DNA of 36,054 nt. It comes from Actinomycetota bacterium. GTDB taxonomy: Bacteria > Actinomycetota > Acidimicrobiia > Acidimicrobiales > Ilumatobacteraceae. Both the position numbers and the translations under genes were made by a program. Below are positions 7,078-15,972 of the stretch, one piece after another. The first letter of the stretch is position 1. Each line of letters opens with the position of its first letter. The stretch is from NCBI GenBank assembly GCA_963169665.1, contig CAUJET010000172.1, forward strand, positions 1 to 36,054, read 5' to 3'. The notes under the pieces are model-generated. The model had not been told where the DNA came from. It saw only the letters and a program-made list of their open reading frames with translations, and did not search any database.

Positions 7078-8624
7078 GAGCGGGTCCTTCCGGGACGGCT
7101 GCGAGTGGGCGGGTTCGAGGGCGGCGTGGGCGAGGGGGTGGCGAGCGACTGCCACAGGTGGTGCAGCGCGTACGAGCGCCAGGGGCTCCAGCGTTCGGCG
7201 AGCGCTGTGGCGGCTGCGGGCGAGCCGTCGTGGCCGAGCCGTTCGAGCGCGTGCCGCACGCCGAGATCGGTGGGCATGAACACGTCGGGATCGCCGAGCG
7301 CTCGCATCGACACGTACTGGGCGGTCCACGGGCCGATCCCGGGGAGCCGTTGGAGCGCGGTCCGGAGGCCGTCGCGATCGACGCCGAGGTCGATCACCAC
7401 GTCGCCGTCGGCGATCGCCCGACACGCGCCGAGCAGCGCTCGTCGCCGCGCCATGGGCATCGGCAACGCGTCGGGGTCGATGTCGGCGAGCGCCGCGGCC
7501 GACGGGAACAGCAACACCGGGAGTGCCGCGACGTGGTCGGGATCCTCGCTCACGGCGAGTGCCACGCGGTCGCCGACCATTTCGGCGAGCCGACCGGCGA
7601 CGGTGCGAGCGCCGGCGACCGACACCTGTTGGCCGAGGATCGCCCGCACGAGGAGCTCCGCGCCGTCGACCGCGCCGGGCGACCGCAGACCGGGACGGGC
7701 CGCCACCAGCGGGGCGAGCACGGGGTCGGCGCCGAGTTGACGATCGACAGCGACCGGGTCGGCATCGAGATCGAGGAGGCGGCGACAGCGCTGCACGGCG
7801 GACTGGAGGTCAGCGGTCTCGGTGAGCCACAGGGTGCACGCAACGGCGCCTTGGCCGTCGGCGCGCAGCTCGGCGATCGCCGGCCCGCCGGCGAGCCGCA
7901 GCGTGCGTCGGTACGTGGCGCCGTCCCACGTCTCGACGCCGGGCACGGCACGCGTCCCGAGGAACCCGAACACGGCATCTGCGTCGAACGGACCGCGAAC
8001 GGGGAGACGCAACGAGATCGCGCCCGATCGACCCCCGACCACCGGCGATCGCCCGTCGCGCCGCAGCCGGTCGGCGCGCAGCTGGGTCGGCGACGTCGCG
8101 AACACCTCGCGGACCGTGTCGTTGAACTGTCGGACGCTGGCGAACCCGGCTGCGAACGCAACGTCCGTCATCGGCATCGACGTCGTCTCGATGAGGGTGC
8201 GCGCGGTCTGCGCCCGCTGGGCGCGGGCGACGGCGAGCGGTCCGGCGCCGAGCTCGTCGGTGAGGAGCCGGTTGAGATGGCGTTCGCTGTAGCCCAGCCG
8301 GCGTGCGAGTCCGCCGACGCCGTCACGGTCGATCACGCCGTCGGCGATGAGCCGCATCGCACGGGCGACGACATCGGCCCGCACGTTCCACTCGGGCGAA
8401 CCGGGCGATGCGTCGGGGCGGCACCGCTTGCAGGCCCGGAAGCCACGCTGCTGCGCCGCCGCAGCCGTGGGGAAGAACGAGATGTTCTGCCGCTTCGGTG
8501 TCGTTGCCGGACACGAGGGCCGGCAGTAGATGCCGGTGGTGTGCACCGCGGTGACGAACCAGCCGTCGAAGCGGCTGTCACGGCTCTGCACCGCTGCGTA
8601 GCACTGGTCGTCCTGCACGAACAC
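7074..8624 (-). CDS. Ada-AlkA fusion: methyl-phosphotriester sensor, AraC regulator and 3-methyladenine DNA glycosylase
   Basis: The protein has 516 residues from GTG 8624. Residues 1-75 are the Ada zinc domain with Cys34, Cys38, Cys65 and Cys68 ([19 protein letters not shown]); Cys34 is the expected methyl acceptor. Residues 80-185 are an AraC-type double HTH. Residues 200-310 are the AlkA N-terminal domain, and 315-490 the HhH-GPD glycosylase with [20 protein letters not shown] and catalytic Asp453 in MPTDLG. The protein lacks Ada's own O6-methyltransferase domain; the overlapping ogt supplies it. Known mycobacterial and other actinobacterial AdaA-AlkA proteins have this make-up and activate their own operon when methylated. 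The tail after 495 is Pro/Arg-rich. Confidence 0.93.
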   Translation of the reverse strand: MFVQDDQCYAAVQSRDSRFDGWFVTAVHTTGIYCRPSCPATTPKRQNISFFPTAAAAQQRGFRACKRCRPDASPGSPEWNVRADVVARAMRLIADGVIDRDGVGGLARRLGYSERHLNRLLTDELGAGPLAVARAQRAQTARTLIETTSMPMTDVAFAAGFASVRQFNDTVREVFATSPTQLRADRLRRDGRSPVVGGRSGAISLRLPVRGPFDADAVFGFLGTRAVPGVETWDGATYRRTLRLAGGPAIAELRADGQGAVACTLWLTETADLQSAVQRCRRLLDLDADPVAVDRQLGADPVLAPLVAARPGLRSPGAVDGAELLVRAILGQQVSVAGARTVAGRLAEMVGDRVALAVSEDPDHVAALPVLLFPSAAALADIDPDALPMPMARRRALLGACRAIADGDVVIDLGVDRDGLRTALQRLPGIGPWTAQYVSMRALGDPDVFMPTDLGVRHALERLGHDGSPAAATALAERWSPWRSYALHHLWQSLATPSPTPPSNPPTRSRPGRTRS

Positions 8625-8694
8625 CAGTGTGGCCCACCGGACGGCGGTTCACTGGCGGGAATCGGACGGCTCCGTCGAGCCGGCGCGACAGGGT

Positions 8695-9588
8695 TCAGCC
8701 GTCGTCGACGCTCGTGACGTCGACACCGACCGACAACCACTGCGTCGCTGCCGGACCGATCACGACGCCGCGGACCGGCGTGACGTCGAAGTAGTCGCGA
8801 CCCCACGCGACGGTGATGTGTCGCTGCGGCGGAACCTGGTCGTTCGTCGGGTCGGCGTCGAGCCAGCCGAGCTCGGGCACCCAGACGCTCACCCACGCAT
8901 GGGAGGCATCGCTGCCGGTGAGCTTCGTCTCGCCCGGCGGCGGTTCCGTCTCGATGTAGCCGCTCACGTACCGCGCCGCCAGGCCCCGCGAACGGAGACA
9001 CGCGATCATCAGGTGCGCGAAGTCCTGGCACACACCGCGGCGCGCTGCACACACCGCGGCGATCGGCGTGGACACGTCGCTGAACGACGCGTCGAACATG
9101 AACTCCTGGTGGATGCGCGTGCTGAGCGAGCGGATGACGTCGACGATGCCGGCGCCGGGGACGAACAGGTCGGCCGCGAGGTGGTCGAGCTCGGGGATCG
9201 CCGGCGTCGCCGCGGTCGGTGCGGCGAAAGGACCCACCTCGGCCGCGCGTTCGCCGCGGGCCATCCACAGCTGCTGGGCGACGTCGTCCCACGGCGTGGA
9301 GTGCTCGGGCGCGATCTGCAACGGCACCGCATCGACGTCGACGAGACAACGGCCGGTGACACCGAGGTGGTCGTGCGGATGGTGCACCCCGATGCGCACG
9401 ACGCGATTGCCGAAGAGGTCGATGTGCTCCTCGTACTCGTCCGGATCGGGGGTCACCTGGATCTCCGCCGACACGACGCGCTGTGTCGGGGTGTCGCGCG
9501 GCAACAGGTGGGCGACGGTGTAGCCGTCGCTCATCGGCAGTCCGTACTGGTACTCGGTGCGGTGCACCACGGAGAAGCGCGTGGTCAC
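8695..9588 (-). CDS. Transglutaminase-like cysteine protease-fold protein of the ATP-grasp/alpha-E cluster
   Basis: The protein has 297 residues from GTG 9588; its first 4 bases overlap the stop of the upstream fusion gene (GTGA). Residues 1-95 are the bacterial transglutaminase-like N-terminal beta domain (RFSVVHRTEYQYGLPMSDGY). The catalytic core has Cys187 in RRGVCQDFAHLM, His230 in GSDASHAWVSVW and Asp246 in LDADPTND, a complete triad. There is no signal peptide, so it is cytoplasmic. In the described ATP-grasp/alpha-E/transglutaminase clusters it is thought to cut or remodel the peptide made by the ATP-grasp ligase. The substrate is unknown. Confidence 0.88.
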   Translation of the reverse strand: MTTRFSVVHRTEYQYGLPMSDGYTVAHLLPRDTPTQRVVSAEIQVTPDPDEYEEHIDLFGNRVVRIGVHHPHDHLGVTGRCLVDVDAVPLQIAPEHSTPWDDVAQQLWMARGERAAEVGPFAAPTAATPAIPELDHLAADLFVPGAGIVDVIRSLSTRIHQEFMFDASFSDVSTPIAAVCAARRGVCQDFAHLMIACLRSRGLAARYVSGYIETEPPPGETKLTGSDASHAWVSVWVPELGWLDADPTNDQVPPQRHITVAWGRDYFDVTPVRGVVIGPAATQWLSVGVDVTSVDDG

Positions 9589-11900
9589 GACGAACCCATC
9601 ACCATCGGGTTCACCGGATCGGCGAACCACCGGCGCACGACCGCGTTGCCGAGCTCGAGCAACGGCCCCCGCGTCGCGAGCACGAGCGAGTCGACCGACA
9701 GCCGTCGGCCACCGGCCACGTGGTCGTCGACGAGGGTGAGCGCGCCCAGCGACGCCGCATGCACCAGATCCGCGCCCTCCTGCCACGCGAGCGACGCCAT
9801 GTGCTCGCGGAGCCGGTCGAGCTGGAACGCCAGGCTGCGTGGGTTCGCGTCGTCGTGCACGAGCAGATCGAGCACGGCGCCGAGCTCGACGTCGCTGCGG
9901 TACCGGCGTCGGTACGCCACGAGGCTCTCGTTCACCGACAACAGCGATTCGGCGAGTGGCTGGAACGCGAGCGGTTCCACCGCGAGGCCTGCTGCGGCCT
10001 GCACCGAACCGAGCAGCGCGATCGCCCGCTCGAGGCGCCGGGCGAGGTCGAGGAACCGCCAGGCCGGCCCGCGCACGGTGCTCTCCATCGACAGCCCGGC
10101 GAGTGCGGCGAGATCGACGAGCACGATGTCGAGGTCGTCCGGCGCGGCCTCGGCGGTGAGGAGATCGGTGCGGATGCGCGTGAGCCGACCGAGCACGCGC
10201 CCCGTGGTGGTCGACAGGAACTCTCGGACCGTCGTCGCCTCCTGCGCGAGCGAAGCGATCTGGTTCGCGACCGCCTGCTGGCCGCCTCGGAGCTCATGGC
10301 GCAGTCGATCCGCGAACGGCACGGCGGCCACGCCGACATCGGTCATCGCGCTCTCGTCGACGACGATCGGCAGCGCCTGTGCGGCGCGCAGCAGCGCGAC
10401 CGCGCCCGCCGCCCAGCCGCCACCGCCGACGGTGAGCAACGACGGATCCTGCTGCACCTGTGCGCCGACGACACGCGTGGTGCGGGCCGCGACCTCGGCA
10501 CGCTCGGCCGCTCGACCGAGCCAGTAGAGCGCGTCGGCCGCACGCTTGGGCACGGAGGATCCGAAGTCGACCTGCGGGTGCGACGTGCGCACCTGGATCC
10601 GGCTCGGAGCGGGACCTCCGACGACCCACACGTCCTTCACGAGCCGAGCCGAGGGCGATGCCGGGTCGTCACCGGTGGCCAACACGCGGCCCACGCCACC
10701 GTCCATCACCGTCATGCCGTCGGGCGTGACCGCGAGCTGCACGCGCAGCACCACGGCACCGGGCACGAGGCCGCCGTAGCTCGCTGCCGACACACACGGA
10801 GCAGTGGCCAGCACGTCGTCGGGTCCGAGCGCCTGCAGCTCCAGCGGTTCACCGAGCAGGCTCTGCGCCGCGGCCGGCAGGAACGGCGCGAGCACCGGCT
10901 CCTCCGCGAGACGGGTACCGAATGCGTTCGCCAGCGCGACGCCGCCCGACTGCGCAGCCCAGGTGATGCCCGGTACCCCGGCGCCGCCACCGGTGCGAGC
11001 GTCCATCGGGTCGAGGCGCGCGTCCTCGAGTCGCCGGTAGACCACGTCGACCGGCTCGACACCGTCGAGAGCACGCAGCCACACGCGGTTCTTGCGCACC
11101 ACGAGATCGCCACCCTCGGCGAGGTGGTAGCCCATCTGCACCGCGAGGTAGGAGTGCTCGACGTAGGTGGCGTGCGTCGGCCCGCCGGTGAGCACCACGG
11201 TGCGCGGACTCTTGCGTCCGGGCGGCGACTGCGCCGCGAGTGCCCGCCGCATCACCGCGGCGAACGTGTTGATCGGGGCCACACCCGCGAGCCGCATCGC
11301 ATCGGGCATCACGCGTGCGACGACCGAACGGTTGAGCATGGCGTAGCCGGCACCGGACGGCGTGTCGGTGAGGTCCTGAACCACTCGCCACGACCCGTCG
11401 GCCACGCGGATGACATCGACCGCGTAGTGCACCAGCCAACGGGTCGGCGCGTGGGTGGCCATCGTGGTGCGCAACGCGCCAACGGAGAACAGCACGTGCG
11501 GCGGGATCACGCCCATGCGCACGAGACGACGCTCGCCGTACAGGTCGGCGAGCAGCAGCTCGAGCATCTTCGCCCGTTGGGCGACCGCCCGGGTGAGGGA
11601 GCGGAACTCGTCGTGGGCGATCACGAGGGGGACGGGATCGAGACGCCAGGGCCGGCTGTCGACGAAGGCCGGTTCGCCGTCGGCATGGCTGCCGTCGGGC
11701 GTCAGCTCGTGCACGAGGTGGCCGGCGCCCTCGGCATCGAGGAGCCGGTCGGCCTGACGTTGGTGGTCGAGCAGATCCGACGGACGCATCTCGCCCAGTG
11801 CGGCACCGACCGACGACCACGCGGGACGGACCGAGCCGTCCTCGGCGACGGCCTCGTCGAACCGGCCGGGCTTGGGTTGGTACAGCGAACGCGACAGCAT
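9585..11900 (-). CDS. Fused circularly permuted ATP-grasp (degenerate) plus alpha-E/DUF403 protein
   Basis: The protein has 771 residues from ATG 11900; GTG 11903 is the alternative, and AGGG precedes both. Residues 1-445 resemble circularly permuted type-2 ATP-grasp proteins (WLVHYAVDVIRVADGSWRVV, PSGAGYAMLNRSVV, THATYVEHSYLAVQMGYHLA). Residues 451-770 are an alpha-E domain (AADALYWLGRAAERAEVAAR). Compared with the stand-alone ATP-grasp at 12962-14404, the EDN triad is QDL here, and the roughly 80-residue stretch carrying KPxxESGG is missing between LLGEPLELQALGP and LATAPCVSA. I infer that the ATP-grasp half has lost catalysis. It overlaps the transglutaminase gene downstream and follows the alpha-E gene by 67 bases. 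Confidence 0.85.
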   Translation of the reverse strand: MLSRSLYQPKPGRFDEAVAEDGSVRPAWSSVGAALGEMRPSDLLDHQRQADRLLDAEGAGHLVHELTPDGSHADGEPAFVDSRPWRLDPVPLVIAHDEFRSLTRAVAQRAKMLELLLADLYGERRLVRMGVIPPHVLFSVGALRTTMATHAPTRWLVHYAVDVIRVADGSWRVVQDLTDTPSGAGYAMLNRSVVARVMPDAMRLAGVAPINTFAAVMRRALAAQSPPGRKSPRTVVLTGGPTHATYVEHSYLAVQMGYHLAEGGDLVVRKNRVWLRALDGVEPVDVVYRRLEDARLDPMDARTGGGAGVPGITWAAQSGGVALANAFGTRLAEEPVLAPFLPAAAQSLLGEPLELQALGPDDVLATAPCVSAASYGGLVPGAVVLRVQLAVTPDGMTVMDGGVGRVLATGDDPASPSARLVKDVWVVGGPAPSRIQVRTSHPQVDFGSSVPKRAADALYWLGRAAERAEVAARTTRVVGAQVQQDPSLLTVGGGGWAAGAVALLRAAQALPIVVDESAMTDVGVAAVPFADRLRHELRGGQQAVANQIASLAQEATTVREFLSTTTGRVLGRLTRIRTDLLTAEAAPDDLDIVLVDLAALAGLSMESTVRGPAWRFLDLARRLERAIALLGSVQAAAGLAVEPLAFQPLAESLLSVNESLVAYRRRYRSDVELGAVLDLLVHDDANPRSLAFQLDRLREHMASLAWQEGADLVHAASLGALTLVDDHVAGGRRLSVDSLVLATRGPLLELGNAVVRRWFADPVNPMVMGSS

Positions 11901-11967
11901 CACGACGGCCCTGTACCCGTCCGCTCGAGTACCCGGTCGAGCTCCACCCGATCGACGATCATGCGGC

Positions 11968-12924
11968 TCACACGCTCGATCGGACGAATGCCTCGTGCAC
12001 CACGTCGTCGATCGCGGCCAGCGCGGCCTGGACGTCCTCCATCGCGGCGTCGAGCGATGCGCCGTCGTCGTCGCCGCTCGCGGACGCGGCCAACACGCGC
12101 TCCAACTCGTCCATCACGGGGAGCGTACGACGCGACCGGGGCAGGCGGTTCAGCGCCTCGCGGATGCGCGTCGCACAGCTCGCCACCGAACGTGGGAACG
12201 TGGGATCGAGCAGCAGGAATCGGACGGCCGCCGCGCCGTCGATCGGCCCGCGCGTGGCGCGCTGGTACATCTGCAACGCGCTCACCGACCGGAGTAGACC
12301 CATCCACTGCACGTCGTCGTGGATGTCGGCGACCCCATCGCCGTCGGCCTTGCGACGCTCGGCGGCGAGCAGCGCGGCCGCCCGCACGCCGACCACACGG
12401 GTCGTCATGTCGGCGCGTTCGAGCGACTGTCCGAGGCGCCACAGCTCGTAGGCCTCGTCGCGGTTCATCACCGTCGTCATCACACCGTCGAGCTGCTGGC
12501 ACTCGCCGATGAGGTGGCCGAGGAAGCGCGCCCGGCTGCGCCGCTCGACGCCACCGGCGGCGTTGGAGCCGACGTAGAGGTACAGGTCGTTGACGGTCTG
12601 CCAGGCCTCGCGCGGGATGATCTCGCGGGTGGTGCGCAGGTTCTCGCGCGCCGACTCGACCGACGACGAGATGCTGCCCGGGTTGTGCTGGTCGGCCACC
12701 AGGTAGCGCACGATCGGCAGCTCGCCGATGGTGCCCTCGTGCTGCTGCTCGAAGAGGACGCTGCTGCCGGCCACGGCGAGCAACGGCTCCCAGGTGGAGA
12801 GCGCGCTCGTGGGCAGGTCGATCACCAGCTCCGTGTAGCTGCGCACGATGCGGGCGGTGTCCTCGGCGCGCTCCAGATAGCGAGCACCCCAGTAGAGGCT
12901 GTCGGCGACGCGTGAGAGCAGCAC
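11968..12924 (-). CDS. Alpha-E domain (DUF403) protein
   Basis: The protein has 318 residues, the usual length for DUF403. It starts at GTG 12924, giving LLSRVADSLYWGARYLERAE, the canonical N-terminus of the family. It is all helical with conserved blocks TARIVRSYTELVID, GVMTTVMNRDEAYELWRLGQ, LERADMTTRVVGVRAA and the late VASCATRIREALNRL. The biochemical role is unproven; in known clusters alpha-E proteins accompany the ATP-grasp and transglutaminase and may hold the substrate. The start is 37 bases after the stop of the ATP-grasp gene. A second alpha-E copy is fused in the next gene. Confidence 0.88.
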   Translation of the reverse strand: MLLSRVADSLYWGARYLERAEDTARIVRSYTELVIDLPTSALSTWEPLLAVAGSSVLFEQQHEGTIGELPIVRYLVADQHNPGSISSSVESARENLRTTREIIPREAWQTVNDLYLYVGSNAAGGVERRSRARFLGHLIGECQQLDGVMTTVMNRDEAYELWRLGQSLERADMTTRVVGVRAAALLAAERRKADGDGVADIHDDVQWMGLLRSVSALQMYQRATRGPIDGAAAVRFLLLDPTFPRSVASCATRIREALNRLPRSRRTLPVMDELERVLAASASGDDDGASLDAAMEDVQAALAAIDDVVHEAFVRSSV

Positions 12925-12961
12925 GGTCAGCTCGCGATCGACGGACGGGCGGGCGTGGCCA

Positions 12962-14404
12962 TCAGTCGGTCTCCACGATCCAGGTGTCCTTGCTGCCGCC
13001 GCCCTGCGAGGAGTTGACGACGAGCGACCCCTTGCGCAAGGCCACCCGCGTGAGCCCACCGGCGGTCACGTAGCTGGAGGCACCGCTGAGGATGAACGGT
13101 CGGAGATCGACGTGGCGCGACTCGATCTCGCCCTCGCACAGCGTGGGCACGGTGCTGAGCGACAGGATCGGCTGGGCCACCCAGTTGCGCGGGTCGGCCT
13201 CGATGAGGGCGATGTGGGCATCGAGCTCGCTGCGCGTCGCGCGGTCGCCGATGAGCAACCCGTAGCCACCGCTCTCGTTGGCGGGCTTCACGACGAGTTG
13301 ATCGATGTGCTCGATCACGTACGCCCGCTCGTCCGGGTAGTGGCAGCGATACGTGGGCACGTTGGCGAGCATCGGCTCCTCGCCCAGGTAGTACCGGATG
13401 ATGTCGGGAACCCAGGCGTACACGACCTTGTCGTCCGCGACGCCGGCGCCCGGCGAATTCGCGATGGCGACGTTGCCGGCACGCCACGACCGCATCAGCC
13501 CGGGCACGCCGAGCATGCTGTCGGGCCGGAACGCCTCGGGGTCGATGAACTCGTCGTCGATACGTCGGTAGATGACGTGCACGCGCTCGAGGCCGCTGAT
13601 CGTGCGCATGTAGACGCACTCGTCCTCGCCGACCACGAGGTCGGCGCCTTCGACGAGCACGGCGCCCAGGCGCTGGGCGAGGAAGGAGTGCTCGAAGTAG
13701 GCGGAGTTGTACACGCCAGGGGTGAGCACCGCGATGGTGGGGTTCGTGATGCCGTCGGGAGCGATCGACGTGAGCATCCGGTTGAGCTCGTCGGTGTAGC
13801 TGTCGACGGGGAGGATGCTCTGCTGTGCGAACAGGTCGGCGAACACGCGCTTGCTGATCGCCCGGTTCTCCAGCACATAGCTCACGCCCGACGGCACGCG
13901 GAGGTTGTCCTCGAGCACGTACATCGTGCCGTCGGCGTCGCGCACCAGATCGCTGCCCGAGATGTGCGCCCACACCCCGTGGACCGGGTTCGCGCCGACG
14001 CACTCGGGACGGAAGTTCTTCGAGTGCTCGAGCAGTTCGGCGGGGAACACCCCGTCGGTGATGATCCGCTGGTCGTGGTACAGGTCGTCGATGAACGTGT
14101 TGATCGCCCGCAGGCGCTGTTTCAGCCCCTCCTCCACCTGTCGCCACTCGGAGGCCGCGATCACGCGGGGGATGATGTCGAACGGCCAGGCCCGGTCGAT
14201 GCCACGACCGTCGGAGTAGACGGTGAACGTGATCCCCATGGTGAGGATGTCGAGCTCGGCCAGGGTCTGTCGTTCCTGGAGCTCGCTGTGCTCGAGCGAG
14301 GCGAGCTGGTCGAGGAGAGCCCGCGCTGCCTCGCGGGGCGTCCCGTCGGGGGCCAGGAGTTCGTCCCAGGTGTCGTTGTCGGCGCGCACGTGTGCCATCG
14401 TCAT
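12962..14404 (-). CDS. Circularly permuted type-2 ATP-grasp protein (DUF404/DUF407), probable peptide or amide ligase
   Basis: The protein has 480 residues from ATG 14404; ATG 14398 is also possible. It keeps the family motifs: Glu165-Asp166-Asn167 in MYVLEDNLRVPSGVSYVLEN, YNSAYFEHSFLAQRLGAVLV, VIYRRIDDEFIDPEAF, Lys373 in VVKPANESGGYG, and the C-terminal SSQGGGSKDTWIVE. The family is assigned to ATP-dependent carboxylate-amine ligation, as judged by its relation to glutathionylspermidine-synthase-like enzymes. It is first in an operon with alpha-E, the fusion protein and transglutaminase. The product has not been identified in any organism I can name. Confidence 0.9.
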   Translation of the reverse strand: MTMAHVRADNDTWDELLAPDGTPREAARALLDQLASLEHSELQERQTLAELDILTMGITFTVYSDGRGIDRAWPFDIIPRVIAASEWRQVEEGLKQRLRAINTFIDDLYHDQRIITDGVFPAELLEHSKNFRPECVGANPVHGVWAHISGSDLVRDADGTMYVLEDNLRVPSGVSYVLENRAISKRVFADLFAQQSILPVDSYTDELNRMLTSIAPDGITNPTIAVLTPGVYNSAYFEHSFLAQRLGAVLVEGADLVVGEDECVYMRTISGLERVHVIYRRIDDEFIDPEAFRPDSMLGVPGLMRSWRAGNVAIANSPGAGVADDKVVYAWVPDIIRYYLGEEPMLANVPTYRCHYPDERAYVIEHIDQLVVKPANESGGYGLLIGDRATRSELDAHIALIEADPRNWVAQPILSLSTVPTLCEGEIESRHVDLRPFILSGASSYVTAGGLTRVALRKGSLVVNSSQGGGSKDTWIVETD

Positions 14405-14518
14405 CGGCCCACGTTCGTCAACCCAGATGTCCGCACCATTCCGACACTATGACAGCCGTGTGAACCGGCGGACGCCCGCCCGGGCTCGCGTCGGCGTGCC
14501 GGTCCGACTGAGGAGGGC

Positions 14519-15754
14519 TCAGGCGGTCTGCGGTTCCTTCGGCAGCCCGAGCACGCGCTCGCCGACGATGTTGCGCTGGATCTGGCTCGTACCACCCCAG
14601 ATCGTCTCGCTGCGGCTGAAGAAGAACGAGCTCATCATCGGGCTCACCGGATAGCCGTCGCGACGCTTGTCGCGGGCCGCGCCCGGCCAGGAGCCGGTGG
14701 GTCCGCCGGTGTCGATCAGCATCGAGTGGGCACCCTTGATGTCGAGGGCGAGCTCCATCGCTGCCTTGTGCATCTCGGTCCAGAACATCTTGTTCGTCGC
14801 GCCGAGCGCCATGACGCCGAGGTCCTTCGAACCGGTGAGCGTGGACGACAGCGAGCGGAGGCCGTTGATCCGGAGGATCTGGATCTTCGTGTAGTACGCC
14901 GTCAGCCGCTGGCGGATGTCGGGCTCGTCGATGGTGCCGTTCTCGGTGGCCATCGCGACCATCAGCTTGTACTCCTCCTCGAAGCGGCGGTAGCCGGTCG
15001 TGGCGCTCATGCCGCGCTCGAACGCGAGCGTGGAGTTGGCGACCTTCCAGCCGTTGTTCACGCCGCCGACGACGTTGTCCTTCGGGCAGCGTGCGTCGGT
15101 GAAGAACACCTCGCAGAACTCGGCGGTGCCGTCGGGCTGGACGATGCCGCGCACCTCGACGCCGGGCTGGCGCATCGGCACGAGCAGGTAGCTGATGCCC
15201 TTGTGCTTGGGCGAATCGGGGTCGGTGCGGGTGAGCAGGAAGCAGTAGTCGGCGTGGTGGCCGCCGGTGGTCCACACCTTCTGACCGTTGATGACCCACT
15301 CGTCGCCGTCGAGCACGGCCTGGGTCTTGAGCGAGGCGAGGTCGGAACCGCTGTTCGGCTCACTGAAGCCCTGGCACCAGCGCATCGTGCCGTTCAGGAT
15401 CTGGGGGAGGAACTCCTTCTTCTGCTCCTCGGTGCCCCACTGCAGGATCGTGGGGCCGACGAGGGTGTCGCCGAAGAAGTCGGCACGCAGTGGTGCCTTG
15501 GCGCGGGCGAACTCCTCCGAGAGCACGACGCCCTGCATGGTGGTGAGGCCTTTGCCGCCGTACTCCGTCGGCCAGGTGGCGCAGATCCAGCCGCCCTCGA
15601 ACAGCTTCTTCGGCCAGCCCTCGTTGAACGCCTTGCGCTCGTCGGGGGTCATCTCGAAGTCCTCGTCCATCCAGCCCGACGGGAGGTTCTCCTCCAGCCA
15701 GGTGCGGATCTCGACACGGAACGCTTCGGCGTCTGCGGAATAGCTCAGGTCCAT
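14519..15754 (-). CDS. Acyl-CoA dehydrogenase, FadE-type
   Basis: The protein has 411 residues. It shows the ACAD N-terminal helical domain, the FAD-binding beta domain with WCQGFSEPNSGSDLASLKTQ and INGQKVWTTGGHHADYCFLL, and a C-terminal helical domain ending TIWGGTSQIQRNIVGERVLG. The sequence resembles the actinobacterial FadE enzymes that act on steroid side chains or bulky acyl-CoAs and often pair with a second subunit; no partner gene is adjacent. It oxidises acyl-CoA to 2-enoyl-CoA and passes electrons to ETF. The start codon is 10 bases downstream of a perfect palindrome (15765-15780), probably a repressor site. Confidence 0.9.
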   Translation of the reverse strand: MDLSYSADAEAFRVEIRTWLEENLPSGWMDEDFEMTPDERKAFNEGWPKKLFEGGWICATWPTEYGGKGLTTMQGVVLSEEFARAKAPLRADFFGDTLVGPTILQWGTEEQKKEFLPQILNGTMRWCQGFSEPNSGSDLASLKTQAVLDGDEWVINGQKVWTTGGHHADYCFLLTRTDPDSPKHKGISYLLVPMRQPGVEVRGIVQPDGTAEFCEVFFTDARCPKDNVVGGVNNGWKVANSTLAFERGMSATTGYRRFEEEYKLMVAMATENGTIDEPDIRQRLTAYYTKIQILRINGLRSLSSTLTGSKDLGVMALGATNKMFWTEMHKAAMELALDIKGAHSMLIDTGGPTGSWPGAARDKRRDGYPVSPMMSSFFFSRSETIWGGTSQIQRNIVGERVLGLPKEPQTA

Positions 15755-15764
15755 GTCAACAGTA

Positions 15765-15780
15765 TTGACCCACGGGTCAA
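15765..15780. promoter_or_regulatory. 16-bp perfect palindrome, probable TetR-type operator
   Basis: TTGACCCACGGGTCAA has 7-base arms around AC. A further TTGAC/GTCAA pairing with 15755-15759 extends the symmetry into the leader. It sits just before the acyl-CoA dehydrogenase start, where TetR-family repressors of fatty-acid and steroid genes commonly bind. The regulator is not encoded in the window. Confidence 0.6.
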
Positions 15781-15842
15781 GTGGGTGGAAATCGTGTGCG
15801 GTTCACGGGGCGTGACGCCTGTCCGGGCAGGTCGCCGGGCCC

Positions 15843-15875
15843 TCGATCGAGTCCTCGATCGAGCCTTCGATCGAG
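15843..15875. repeat. Three TCGATCGAG repeats with 12-base period
   Basis: Copies begin at 15843, 15855 and 15867, each self-complementary over TCGATCGA. They lie in the divergent gap between the acyl-CoA dehydrogenase and the winged-helix/antiporter operon. They may be a regulator-binding array; the role is unknown. Confidence 0.5.
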
Positions 15876-15911
15876 CGACGTGATCGGTAGGTCAACCGTT
15901 CGACCCCCGGT

Positions 15912-15929
15912 TCACAGCCCGTTCACAGA
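15912..15929 (+). promoter_or_regulatory. PhoP-type direct repeat upstream of the winged-helix/antiporter operon
   Basis: TCACAGC, four bases, then TCACAGA. This matches the TCACAGC-N4-TCACAGC direct repeat bound by mycobacterial PhoP, and each unit is preceded by GT as in Streptomyces Pho boxes. A weaker third unit (TTCACGC) begins at 15939. The repeat ends 43 bases before the first start codon. Confidence 0.55.
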
Positions 15930-15972
15930 CCGAGAATGTTCACGCAACGAACGATCCGTAGCGTGCTCGTCA

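Noticed and set aside
5824..7740. A 638-codon open frame on the plus strand
   Set aside because: Spans parts of three genes in the wrong frame or strand and crosses the hairpin at 6500; Arg/Pro-rich noise.
8629..10527. A 632-codon open frame on the plus strand
   Set aside because: Antisense to the transglutaminase and the fusion gene; no recognisable domain.
9483..12512. A 1009-codon open frame on the plus strand
   Set aside because: It lies opposite the alpha-E and ATP-grasp genes, which have clear family motifs; the translation is Arg/His/Gly-rich with no domain, as expected of antisense frames in high-GC DNA.
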